Below, one piece after another: positions 33,489 through 44,460 of a DNA stretch of 64,000 nt. The stretch spans positions 14,003,335 through 14,067,334 of the forward strand of contig NC_088297.1 of assembly GCF_032854445.1 (NCBI RefSeq), given 5' to 3'. The notes beneath the pieces are model-generated. The model searched no databases. It was not told the DNA's origin and saw only the letters and a list, made by a program, of their open reading frames with translations. Both the position numbers and the translations under genes were made by a program. Source of the stretch: Liolophura sinensis (taxonomy: Eukaryota; Mollusca; Polyplacophora; Chitonida; Chitonidae). Each line of letters opens with the position of its first letter. Within the stretch, counting starts at the first letter, position 1.

Positions 33489-33902
33489 CTCTCACCTACT
33501 TTTAGGACCTATTAAGTGCGTAAAATCCCTGCACACGGCCTCAGAGAAGCCTGACCTTTTTCACCAGTCAACAACTCTGTCCGCCATTTTTCTATAATTT
33601 CCAACGTCGTACTCAACAATTTTTCAGCCATATGACGACGAAGGAATCCTTAGGGTGCATGTACGTGTAATGTGCCTCCTTGTTGCAGGACGGATTTCCA
33701 CCGCTCTTTTATTTAGTGCTGCATCACTGAGACGACTTACCGAAGGCAGGTAAGTCGCACAGCCCGAGCCATTATACTGATACGGGTCAACCAGTCGTTG
33801 CACTATCCCCTTCATGCCGAACGCCAAGCGAGGAAGTTACAACTTCCTCTTTTAAAGTCTTGGGTGTGACTCGGTCAAGGATTAATCCTGGATCCACCAG
33901 TC

Positions 33903-34440
33903 GGCACTGTATTGCTAATCGAAGCCCACTTGTTTAAACGGATTGATGTAAAATTGAAGAAATTAATAAGTATTGGGACATCACTGTTAGCGTTGTATGG
34001 CTAATCTAAGCCCACTTGCCATCATGCTCGCTCAGCGACAGTAGATTGGATTTGTGTCATTTTCAGCCACCCAGATAGCCTTGGTGTTTTTTGCAGAACT
34101 CATGTGATGTTTTTTGTACAGCATAACGCTAGACATGCAGGCCGTCGACTGAAACTGACATATTTATCATACAAGCATGCAGTATAAAGACATGCCGTAT
34201 TTCGTGCAGCGAATTTTCAGAGGGAATAACTCTGGTCCGCTTGTTAACACGGCCATAGACGGGGAACAGCCTTTGATACTGTATTACTAATTGAAGCCCA
34301 CCTGTTTAAACGGATATATGTCAAATTGAAGAAAATAATAATTATTGGGACATCACTGTTAGCGTTGTATGGCTAATCTAAACCCACTTGCCATCAGGCT
34401 CGCTAGGTCATCGCCGGCCGCTATTCTGCTTACATAACCC
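33903..34440 (+). repeat. 373-bp repeat, one and a half tandem units
   Basis: The unit starting at CTGTATTGCTAATCGAAGCC (33,908) recurs at 34,281 (CTGTATTACTAATTGAAGCC), a period of 373 bp. The second unit is cut after about 140 bp. A short tandem of ACATAACCCGTTACCTAACC follows at 34,430-34,480. Confidence 0.8.
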
Positions 34441-34530
34441 GTTACCTAACCACTTACATAACCCGTTACCTAACCACTTTCTTTGACCTGTGATGTCACA
34501 CCCCCATATATTCGTATAGGGTGTAATGAA

Positions 34531-34575
34531 CGGGTTATGTAAGTTTTGACGGACCAATCAGCGTGTCGTTGAGCT
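34531..34575 (+). repeat. Second Polinton-like left terminal segment
   Basis: GGGTTATGTAAG, GGACCAATCAGCGTGT and GTTGAG match the complement of 45,236-45,285 better than the terminal segment at 30,344 does. This suggests that the element with the polymerase begins here and that 30,344-31,040 belongs to another copy. Confidence 0.6.
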
Positions 34576-34754
34576 ACGCTGAGATTGAAATGGATAGGCA
34601 CGGACGTGGTTCTGAATTACAGGTAAGGACCCTGGCTGACAGAGGCACTCTCATTAGCCCTCTATGACATGAAGTCAGGACCAGACCAGAGCACTGGGAA
34701 GTTAGAGCAAGGAAACAGAACCAATGACCTAATGTCAGTATAATGTGACTGGAT

Positions 34755-34870
34755 GGAGTGTCATGTCTGCTGTCTTCGGCATGATACTTCAAGGCGGCAG
34801 CACTTCGGCAGCATGGACTCGATCTGCTACAAGAAGACACAGAATATGTACGAACACCTGATGCGAACGT
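34755..34870 (+). repeat. Dispersed repeat, copy 2
   Basis: The counterpart of 29,850-29,985 (CTTCGGCATGATACTTCAAG, GGCAGCACTTCGGCAGC, AGAAGACACAGAATATG). It lies inside the left part of the Polinton. Confidence 0.55.
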
Positions 34871-35079
34871 CAACGAAATCGGTCCGACGAGCCGCACGGC
34901 TGTTGAGCGACGACCAGCCTGCCAGCCTGCCTAAACATTGTTGTCAGCCAGGCAGGCATAGCATCCAACCGACCGTGCTGTTCACCGTAGATGGTCTTGT
35001 ATACAGTGTTACCAACCAGTCGGGCTGTGGTTAACCACAGCTGAAAACAATATGTATTCTGAACAATTACGAACGAGGA

Positions 35080-35520
35080 ATGGGTCAGTGTGTCATGCTA
35101 GGGCTACCTACCTATCTGGATGGTTCCTATGTATTATGTATTAAAAAAAATTTAGGTTATGGTCTCCCTATCTGGATGATTCCTGTGTATTATGTATAAA
35201 AAATTTTTAGGTTATATACGACTCGTTGAAGTGACAGGGTCTACTGCATGTGGGTGACATGTACATGTGTTTTCTACTTCGTGTAGGTGACATGTATAGT
35301 ATGTATAGAGTATGTATAGGGTTTACTTAGGCTATAACGTCCAACACCCTATCGGAATGGTTCCTATGTATTATGTATTAAAAAAATTTTTTTTAGCGGA
35401 TTGACGATTCATTGAAGTTACAGGGTCTACTGCATGTCGGTGACATGTACATGTGTTTTCTACTTCATGTAGGTGACGTGTACAGTATGTATAGGGTCTA
35501 CTTTGGATATACCGTCTACA
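35080..35520 (+). repeat. About 205-bp direct duplication upstream of the polymerase ORF
   Basis: 35,120-35,320 is repeated at 35,345-35,510 (TTCCTATGTATTATGTATTA, ACAGGGTCTACTGCATGT, GACATGTACATGTGTTTTCT). A third, partial copy of its start occurs in the middle, and an inverted copy of 35,085-35,155 lies at 42,935-43,040. Confidence 0.75.
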
Positions 35521-36245
35521 CCCTTCTATGTTACAGAGACCAGCTTCATCTACCACCACCACCACCAACAACAACAACAAACCCAGCACGAGTAAAGCTA
35601 GAGTGAGTTTAGAGGTGGATGAATCGCTGAAAGAAAAGAAAAAAAAAAGTCCAACGAGCCAGTTCGAACCCGACCCGGTACAACCTCACGAGGCTGTCTT
35701 GCCTAGCGGTGACAGTGATGTACGGGAGTTGTATCAGCGGCATTGGCAATCGATCCGGACCCATTTCCATCGCCTCAAGCCGGTTCAAGACTGTTACAAT
35801 TACCGGCTGAGTGATCTCGGCGCTACCCCAGCCTATGTAGACGAGATTAATGAAGACCAGCCGACTACCTTCATCATAAATTACAGCTTCGGGTATATCC
35901 TCCGCCACAAGGAGACGGGACAGGTGCGGTATTATTACCCCATCACCAACAACGCCCGAGTACTCGACGCACCGTACCGCGTGGCGAGTCGGGCTGATCT
36001 GCGAGGATTCCACACCCAGCATCTCCTTACCCAAGACCAGCTTACCTGGGCGCAAAAACAACGCCCCAATACGAAATGGACCGTGGACCTCCTCACCAAC
36101 GTGATGTTTTTTGTCCACAAACTCCCGCAGCAGCCCATCGGTAAAGGTGGAATAAGGTTACCCCCTTACCTGAAGGGGAACAAGGGGTTACATACGTCGG
36201 TGGGTGGGAGTTGTGGTCCTTACAGGGACTATTTGTGTCTGTTTC

Positions 36246-39200
36246 CAGACATGATTTTTTCCGCTTTTTAGCGGAATTCCGCTTTTTCTTTGTTCAGTTT
36301 CGATTAATTTACCTGTTTTCCTTTTTTTTCTGTGTAGTAACATTTTGTAAAGTTCCGATTTATTTCCTCAAAATAAAGTCGAAGATTCTGTCAATTTGCC
36401 GATGCATGGCTACCGAAATCTGGCATTGCCGGAGGTTATAATGTTATCTGAATGGAGTCTGTTGTCCAGTCAGATCGTGTGTTTCATTAAGCCGAACTGT
36501 TTCAACCAATCGGGAACAAGATACCATTATTCGAAGGCAGAAGCAGAGCCAGCCCGGTCAAAAATGGCGGCAACGTCTCGGAGTGTCGTGGATCGATCAG
36601 ATAAAGATTTTGATGCGCGTACAGTGGACAAGGGGTTGAAAAACATCTGGAGGTGGGATTGGCTTGAACGGAAGGTCGAAGGGGAATACGTGAGAAAATT
36701 CATGAGGAAGATAACATCCGCCGGTTTGGCTTTCTGCGAGTTGTGCCACAAAGATGTGCATTATGGGGGTCGCGGATGGAAGGCGCTAGCACAGCACATC
36801 GGCTAGAAAATTCACAGAGATAACCTGAAATTACGGTCGTCTAACTACAGTCTATCTGGTAAGTTCTGTTCCCTTATCAACATTCAGGGTGGAGCCTATA
36901 TATAGCCTATATTAATTGTATACAAAATAAAGGTTGTGCTTTTAGCATTTTGTAAACCACAGTGCAGAAGCTCGAGTCCTGTTTTGAAACCTACTTGGTA
37001 TATTAATTTAAAGGACTAACTTGATAATCACTCTCATTTTGGTTTGTTGTAGCTGCTTTTGGACAAAAGTCAACAGATTCCAAGGCTCCTTATGGTATAC
37101 ACCCCATGTTTAAAGCTGCTGCTGCAAAGGCCCCTGAAGGAGCTTCTGCTGAAATTGCCACACCATTAAAGGACAGAATCGTCAATCAAGAAGCAATGCT
37201 TTTGGCATTCACGGCTGAATATTCCTTATCATTTGCCATTGTTCCTAATCTCATTCAGTTGGCGAAAACCTTATCTCAAGATAAAAGGGCACTGGAACAT
37301 CTAGAAATGTCACGCACAACTGCTTCCTACAAAACCAGGTTTGGTGTTGGAAAAATGTTTGAGGACAAACTGTTGGAAAACCTGAGGTCCGTTCACTTCT
37401 CACTAAACATCGATGAAAGCACGAGTTCAAACTACCAAAAAGTTCTCACAGTTCTTGCAAGTTACTTCAGTCCAGATTTAAATAAGGTAGTTGTGCAACA
37501 TTTTGCCTCTCTGACCTGCATCAAAGTTACAAGTGAGTCTCTCTATCAGAAAATAGTGACTTTGTTTGAAACCAATGAAGTGCCCTGGAGTAATCTTATG
37601 TCCATACTCATGGATTCTTGTAATGTTATGAGGGGATCAAAGTCAGGACTGGAAACTCAAATTCGAAGAGAAAATAGCTGGGCACCTGTTGGATGTTGAT
37701 GGTGACATTTGCCACCATATCCACAATGCCGCAAAGGCATTCTGTAAGCCCTTTGACTGGTTCTTAGAACAGCTGTTGAATGATTTGTTCAATGACATGA
37801 AGTGGTCTCCTGATTTGAGGGAGATGTACCAGGAAATGTGTGAAATTCTGGGAATAAAGTACAGTATACCACAGAGGTTTGTCAGCCACAGGTGGTTGTC
37901 TGTGTATGATGTGACTGTAGACACCAATCGGCTGTTTGATGCATCAACTCTTTTCTATTTCCCCATGTTGATGAAAGAGGAACACAGACAACATCTGCCG
38001 ACAGTGGTAGAAATCCACAAAAGATTAAACGTATCTGAAGCATCCAAGGAACGGATACGGGAAATACACAAGGTAGACTTTAATACATATATTGACATTA
38101 ATTTGACCTGTTGTTTGCCAATGTTATTAATTTTCCTTTATGAATTAAGCATGACGTTCTTTCAGCATTTGTATTCTTCTGTTGTTGTTCTTTGCCTGGC
38201 ATGAGTTTGAAGTTCTAACCCTGTTCCAGTGTTTTGTTTAATTTTGCACTTTGGTTCATTGTATGTACAGTGTATCCATGGAGTTTTGCTGTTTGATGTT
38301 GACTAAAGATGGGCTCTCAATGGACATTGACTGGTAAGATACATTTATTACTGTGCTGTATATTGACATAATAAGTCAGATATATTTATATGTCAGTAAA
38401 TTAATAATTTTATACTGAATACCTGTAAGGTTTATAACTACAGCATTTTTTGTATAACCATTACCATAGAGCTTTACCATAATTGTTATCAAGTGTTGCA
38501 GGCCATGTATCTTGATTTCCAGCCTGTTGTAATCAGTCTGACAATGTATGTTATTTTTTCTGAAATGATATTTTACCTGGTATTAATAGTTACTTACATT
38601 TCTGGTGGAATTTGCCAGGAACTTGGTCAAAATAAATTGACAAAGGAAGGCAGGGAGAGGAAAGACCGCATCGTCACACAGATTTTTACACGGAGAAAAC
38701 AGACAAAAATGGTGATGGGCTTGTACTGTTCAGTCTTCCCTCTCCTCAAACACTTTGTACTACTGTTTGAGATGAAAGAGCCACTCATCCACCAACTTCA
38801 TGAATCACAGGTACTGTACACTCTACATTGTCCACAAAAATGATTATAGAAGGTGGATATAAGAAAATGTCTAAGAATATATGTATGGTGAACTGAAAGT
38901 AAATTGTTGCGTATATTTCACATGGCAAAAAGTCAATTTAAATGGGATGTTGAACATATGTCATTTAAGCCAGTGCTAATTTTCTTATTAACGGAACAAT
39001 TCAGTGTTGATTTTATTGGCTTGAAACCATTAAACTAGTAACTGTGATAATGTCATAATTCCAGGATGGAGTGATATGAGTAAAATGTGTTGTTTTTCAC
39101 AGCTGCCCCCATTCAGGAGTTACTTCAAAAGCTTGAAAAATATGCATGAGACTAATTTGATATTTTAATATTTGTTTTATTAATTTAACAGTTAAAGCTG

Positions 39201-40771
39201 TTTAAGGACTTCCTAGGATGTTATGTCAAAGCAGAAGTCATCAACACAACATCAACCGGAGCTCAATTGAAGAAGCTGGATCTGAAGCAAGCTATTATGA
39301 AACCGAAGCAGATGTTTATGGGAAGTAAAGCATTGAAACTGATCCAGAGTCCTTCAACACCGACCTACATGGTTACTTCATTTCTAAAACAAGTGAAGGA
39401 AAGCTACCACAAAAGTGGTGTAAAGATTCATCTCATTCTTTCTTTGTCAAAATGTCCAAATCTGTTAAGCATAAATCATTAGATTTATTGCAAACTATTA
39501 TTAATCTATGCGTGTTTACAAAATGCTAATTTTACATCAAATATTCAAAGCATTTTGGACATATTTTCTGTATGCCTTTGCCTCTGAATTTTACAGCTGA
39601 AGTCTGATATAATCTGAAAAAGAAACCATTTGAATTTTTTAGAAAGACTTATGTTTGATTGTCATTTCAGGTCAAGGAAGCCTACATCGCCTGTGGGGAT
39701 ACCCTGCAGAAGAAATTAGCACTAAGTAACAAGTTTTTGAAGGCTGTTTCTGCCCTTCACCCTCATTCAAGTGGTCACACACTTACTCTTTCTTTGCTCC
39801 AGAAGTTACCAGCACTGGCGCCTAATGTCCTGACAGAGACAGAAGAGGAACTTTATGAGTTAAATATCAGAAAATACCAGACAGATCAACATCCTGATTT
39901 CCCAGAAGGGTCTCGTATTGATGAGTAGTGGGGGAAAGAAGAGATATGTCTGAAATATCCGTGCCTGTCCAAGATGGCTAAGGCTGTTCTGTCCTGTTTC
40001 CATGGACCCCAGGTTGAATCTTCCTTCAGTGTAATGAAAGACCTCATTGATGCCAAATCTGGGAGACTCAACATTGAAACCTACCAAGCCATACAAAACA
40101 TAAAATATGGTTTGAAAGCTTCTGGTAAATCTGCTGTGGAGTATTTCAAGAAGAGGGACCATCTCCATGATAAGGTTGATCAAACTCTTGTGAGGAATGT
40201 CAAGCGATCATTCAGCCAGTATAAGGCCATTCTTGAAGAGAAGAAATCAGTTGCCACAGAAAAACAGAAACAGCTGGACATTAGGGCACAGAGCACTTTG
40301 ACGAAAAGGAAAGCCAAGGAGTTGTGTCAAAAGGCAGCCAAGAAAGCCAGAGTGGAACACCATGGTGCCATTGAATGAAAAACTGGACAGTTGTATTCTG
40401 TGCCATAACATGCCAAACATTTGACTGAAAATGCTGAAAATGACCTGTACACTACTAACAATGTCTGAACCAGAAAAAATCTGTTACATGTATTAAATTT
40501 TGGCTTTGGTACAAAAATGCATTCTTCTCTCTGTCCAGAAGATTAGAGTTCTGTGGGGACAAAACAGATGGGAAAATCTGTAAGTCAGAAAACAGTGTTG
40601 GTTTTCTTCATAATTTACAGGATTCTAGTTTGATTTTAATAGCCAAAAACGTCCCAGAATCCATTTTCAGCCACGCAGATTTTTCTAGCTTCCGGGGCCC
40701 CTGGACCCCGGCCTTTTTGGGCTATGATAGTAAATTTCAGCTATTTTCTTGGTTCACCACAATCATGTCTG
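36246..40771 (+). mobile_element. hAT transposon inserted in the polymerase gene
   Basis: The ends are CAGACATGATT (36,246) and AATCATGTCTG (40,761-40,771), an 11-bp terminal inverted repeat. TGTTTC directly flanks both (36,240-36,245 and 40,772-40,777), with 7 of 8 bases shared if eight are counted, the usual hAT length. Removing the element and one repeat restores the polymerase frame, which confirms the borders. It holds one multi-exon transposase gene. Confidence 0.85.
36564..40378 (+). pseudogene. hAT transposase, multi-exon, two stops and one frameshift
   Basis: Exons supported by splice sites and phase are 36,564-36,858, 37,053-38,072, 38,619-38,810, 39,192-39,392 and 39,671-40,378. 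Exon 1 has a BED-like zinc finger (CELCHKDVHYGGRGWK, then histidines) broken by TAG at 36,804-36,806. Exon 2 has the catalytic-domain start (FSLNIDESTSSNYQK), MDSCNVMRGSKSGLET and DVDGDICHHIHNAAKAF, a subgroup hallmark. One extra base near 37,664-37,666 shifts the frame. The last exon has the dimerisation block (LSCFHGPQVESSFSVMKD) after a TAG at 39,926-39,928. A small extra exon between 38,072 and 38,619 cannot be excluded. It would move the element by cut and paste. Confidence 0.82.
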
Positions 40772-41982
40772 TGTTTCGGTGTCTAGCCGTCATTCCCTTC
40801 ATGGAGGCCGCGGAGAAGATGGCGGTGTTCTACCAAACCATGCATGTCGATGTCTTCAAAGACTGTATTAGCATACCAGGGCTTACCCTCCGCTACTTGT
40901 TTCACGATTTACGGTCCGTGTTCACCCTCGTCGGTGAGAAAGACAAAGACATGCACGACTGCCTGAAGAAAAACATCGTGGGTGGGCCGAGCATCATTTT
41001 TCACCGCTACCACGAACGAGGCGTGACCCGTATACGGGGAGGAAAGCTTTGTCAGCGGATCGTGGGGTTCGATGCCAACGCGTTGTACCTGTACTGCCTC
41101 GCCTCACCTATGCCGGCGGGTCACTGTATCCGTTGGCGACGTCGGGCCGGGAGAGAGAAGTTCGTTCCCTCCGGCACCTCCACCCGTCTGGCTGGAAAAT
41201 GGCTGGACTGGCAGTCACACCAGCTGGGGGTATCGATCCGTCACCGACTGAACCACACCGAGAAGCGGATCGGTGACCGACAACTCCCCGTAGACGGGTT
41301 CGCCTATATCGACGGACAGCCTACTGTTTTTCAATTCCACGGGTGTTATTTCCACTACCACGGCTGTCACCTGAATCACCCCCACCCAGGGGTGGTGCGT
41401 TACAATGAGCGGCGGGGGTTAAGCCCCCAGGACTTACGGCGGGAGGTGGATACAAACGATGCTTACATCCGATCCCAGGGCTATCCGTTGGTAGCGATAT
41501 AGGAGTGTGAGTTCCACCACCAACGGGCAACAAACCCAGCCTTACGGGCCTTCCTGCAACGGTACGGCTTACCCCCGTCACAGCGACGGCCCAAGACACA
41601 AGCTCAGCTAATGGAGGCTGTCGTTCAAGGCCAGTTGTTTGGATTCGTGGAATGTGATATCCACGTGCCGGACCACCTCAAAGCGGACTTTGCTGAATGC
41701 CCACCCATCTTTAAAAACACCGATATGAGTCGGGCTGATATAGGCCCCACCATGGCAGAGTTCGCGGCTGTGAATGACATCATACCCGTACCCAGGCGTA
41801 TGCTGATCGGGAGCATGTTTGGTAAGCAAATTCTGCTAGCCACACCTTTGCTCCAGTGGTATCTCGGTCGGGGATTGGTCGTGACACACGTCTACCAAGC
41901 GATGAAATACACACCTGAGCGAGCGTTCGAATCCTTCGCAGACGCCGTCACCCAAGCCCGGCGCGAGGGAGATGTCGACCCG

Positions 41983-42540
41983 ACCAAAGCACCGTTGAAC
42001 CGTTCTACCACGGAGGCTTTGGTTTCGTTAAACATGTGAAAGAAAAACACCCCGTTGTCCTTTAAAAAGGCTTGAAACGGTCTGTTCAGAAAACTCTTTC
42101 CCCTCGTCCGTTTGCAGGTACAATGGTCGGCGACCCGTCTTGAAAATCTGTTGAAACGCCTTGATCAAACGAGCCCCGGTTTTGGCCCGGAGTGGCATCA
42201 CCAAGGCGTACTTGGAGAGGACATCGATGCAGGTCAGTAGGTAACGGTTGTTGTCATTCTCTTTGGCGAACGCTGTATGTCGACCACGTCCGCCTGCCAC
42301 TGACTGTCAAAACCCCGAACCACCACTCGGTTACGCGGGTAATGGCGGCGTGCAGGTCGGTGGAGTGTGTACGTGTCCTGCTGAGCCAGCCAAGTCGACA
42401 CACGGGTTCGACTCACTTTGAGTCCCCGTGTCGAGCTGCCTTGAGCAAGGGTTGAACCCCGCTATAAGCCGCTGGACTGTCCGGGTTATAATACAAAGCA
42501 TGGAGAGTGGTATCGATCGGGTTTGAACCACGGCCCGGCG
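41983..42540 (-). pseudogene. Polinton retroviral-type integrase, three frameshifts, truncated
   Basis: Read from 42,540 downward it has an N-terminal block (LYYNPDSPAAYSGVQPLLKA), a helical linker (TRVSTWLAQQDTYTLHRP) and an rve core. The core contains the first aspartate (FDSQWQADVVDIQ), LLTCIDVLSKYALVMPL, the second aspartate (YLQTDEGKEF) and the glutamate region (ETKASVVERFN). So all three catalytic residues are present but spread over different frames. Shifts lie near 42,425, 42,265 and 42,045. It ends abruptly at about 41,985, where polymerase sequence on the opposite strand begins. It would insert element DNA into the host genome. Confidence 0.85.
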
Positions 42541-42659
42541 TGACTGATTTTTTTTTTCGCCGTCGGTTGATTCGAGTGATGCGAGTGAGGCGAGGCATAG
42601 TCCGACACGTCGTCCTTGCTGCTTTGTGTCTGTGAGTAATGAGTGAACCTGCCCCAGAC

Positions 42660-43100
42660 CGCCTATATATATAGCATAGTATAGTATAGTAAAGTATAGT
42701 ATGCATGTCTGGGTGTGGTGTACAGCTTAGTCGATCAATCCATCCATACCACAACCAGCAGGTAGACAGACAGACAGGCAGGTCACCCAAAAAATTCCAC
42801 CGACAGGCTCTACGGTTCATAACACCGACCCTCTTCCTGCAGCAGTGAGCCTTCCTGGGCGAACATTGTTGCAAAGACATGCTGAGCGATCCTACCCGCC
42901 AGCAGTCAGGCAAACAATGTTGTCATTGGCGAACCTAAATTTTTTTTAATACATAATACATAGGAGCTATCGGGATAGATATCAGACCTAGCATCACACA
43001 CTGACACACACACTGACACACTGACACACTGACCCAGTCCATAAAAAAAAAAAGAAACACGAAAATACGAAACACAAAGAAGAAAAAAACAGTATTATTA
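42660..43100. other. Polinton spacer with TATAG, GACACACACT and inverted-copy repeats
   Basis: It holds a (TATAG)n-like run at 42,665-42,705 and ACTGACACAC units at 43,000-43,035. It also holds the inverted copy of 35,085-35,155 (AATACATAATACATAGGAGC). No gene is called. Confidence 0.6.
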
Positions 43101-43101
43101 T

Positions 43102-43399
43102 TTACAGCAATGTACAGGTATGTAACACGGAGCGTTGAAGTACCTCTATGTGGATGGGAGGGAGTCGCACTTCGTACATTAACGTGGGACGAACAATCTC
43201 TACGTAATACGCTCGAATGGGTCGGGAATCCTCGACATGCTGACAGACGTCTTCAGTGTACGCTCGCAGCACCTGCAGTCGCCCCTCATTAACCCTACCA
43301 TCCGCAAACATACTACGAAGTACACCCGTGTAGCTTTGTAGGTCGGTGACGACAGCTACCCAATCTTTCCATTGAGGCGTTGTACGGAGCTTCGCCAGG
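43102..43399 (-). CDS. Unidentified Polinton-region exon
   Basis: A minus-strand open stretch of about 99 residues. It follows a good 3' splice site (TGTCTTTTCTAG, ending 43,400) and ends in a stop at 43,102. It reads WKDWVAVVTDLQSYTGVLRS, RLQVLRAYTEDVCQHVE and RAYYVEIVRPTLMYEVRLPP. I do not recognise it. It may be the last exon of a gene starting at higher coordinates. The protein-like composition and splice site favour a real exon. Confidence 0.45.
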
Positions 43400-43480
43400 C
43401 TAGAAAAGACATAAAGACATAAACACCGTCGTCATTCTAGTGCCGTCACCGACCGAACCCTATCCACATCAATCAAACGA

Positions 43481-43502
43481 TAGATAGATAGATAGATAGA
43501 CA
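43481..43502. repeat. (GATA)n microsatellite
   Basis: About five perfect GATA units followed by GACAGATA. Confidence 0.9.
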
Positions 43503-43728
43503 GATATCACTTAACAACAGGTAAGACATAACCAACACAAAAGACCAGGGTGAAATTTCAACCTGAAAACTTTTTATTTTTTTCGAACTCGAACAGTGAA
43601 CGAATCAACGAATGAATAAATGCATGCTGTATGTGTCCATTATTTTTTTTCACGGTGAGATATGTCTCGTCATGACAGTTGAGTCACGACAGTCCCGACA
43701 CTGGTTAATGTTTATAACGCGCACCACC

Positions 43729-44460
43729 CTAGTCACCTTCCTGTAAAAACACATAGGTAAAAAAAACGAGAATGAATGAAGGGAGAGGGGAAAAAAGAAA
43801 CAAAACAAAAGTGGGTAAGGGTGGTGCGGTTAAAAAAAAACACTCGGTCATCGTCTGGGTGGCCTGGGCGGCCTGGGTGGCTTGGTTGTTAGGTAGGATT
43901 GTAGGCTGATCGTCAGGTACAGGGAGGTTGTTGGCTGTCATCAAATACTCCACGTACATCTGGACGAATGCTGGGTTCGATTTGTTGATCGGCGTCTCAT
44001 TTAAAAACTGCCGCAGTTGGTCTTTCACACTCTTCTTCACAGCCCACGGGAGGGAGGCTGCCTTACGGACCTGGCGCATGAACTTGACCAACACAGCTCC
44101 CTCTTTCAGGTAACGCATACAAGCCTCATCCACGATACTCAGGGCCAGCTCTCGGTTCTCCAGCAAGGGAGGTCGGGGATGAGATGGATCACTCGTGGTG
44201 GCGGTGGGTTGTTGACCGTACACATCGCGCTGTAACTTGAGGAGGTGGGGTTGGAGAGCTACATCGTAAGCTTGTCACAGCAAGGCTGTTAGCGCCGTCT
44301 CAAGGTCTGGCTTTAACGGCTCCGCCTTTTCCACCTTTTCCACTGGGACGTCGGGGTTGATGGGGGCGGTAGTAGCAGCGGCAGTCTCATCATCAGCAGT
44401 CTCGTCATCAGCAGTCACAGCAGCAGTCAAAGCAGCACTCACAGCAGCACTCATCTCCAT
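43729..44460 (-). pseudogene. Unidentified Polinton-region ORF with one in-frame stop
   Basis: The frame starts at 44,460 with an alanine/threonine/aspartate-rich stretch (SAAVSAALTAAVTADDETAD). It meets TGA at 44,275-44,277 and continues in the same frame to 43,729. The second part is well-structured and helical (ELALSIVDEACMRYLKEGAV, VRKAASLPWAVKKSVKDQLR, FVQMYVEYLMTANNLPVP) and then becomes Q/T-rich. No family recognised. The 5' end overlaps the next ORF in another frame, so both may be one protein split by a frameshift in the repetitive stretch near 44,410-44,460. Confidence 0.45.

Larger units (their letters stand above)
31658..33902 (-). mobile_element. SINE S insertion, itself split by an ORF1-only LINE
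   Basis: The 12-bp direct repeats GGCACTGTATTG at 31,646-31,657 and 33,903-33,914 bracket the insertion. The outer parts are SINE S: the 3' tail complement GAGTGAGTGAGTGCTTGGGG at 31,663 and the body 33,601-33,902. The copy at 20,608 shows the two parts joined. Between them lies a LINE-like insert (about 31,684-33,602, minus strand) ending in an AATAAATCAAATCAAAATC-type tail. Confidence 0.78.
35528..41995 (+). pseudogene. Polinton-type DNA polymerase B, split and truncated
   Basis: Part 1 (35,528-36,245) holds the N-terminal domain (ELYQRHWQSIRTHFHRLK, INYSFGYILRHKETGQ, KWTVDLLTNVMFFVHKLP). Part 2 resumes at 40,778 after the hAT element. It carries the conserved block before the palm (SIPGLTLRYLFHDLRS, VGGPSIIFHRYHE), polymerase motif A (IVGFDANALYLYC) and the inserted segment with TVFQFHGCYFHYHGCH. 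Part 1 and part 2 meet in frame but lack the exonuclease region, a deletion near 40,790. A TAG stands in frame at 41,500-41,502. Sequence ends near 41,990 before motifs B and C, fused to the integrase gene. The enzyme would do protein-primed replication of the element. This copy is dead. Confidence 0.85.

Noticed and set aside
35609-36118. 169-codon minus-strand frame
   Set aside because: A shadow of the polymerase N-terminal domain, which has clear family features on the plus strand.
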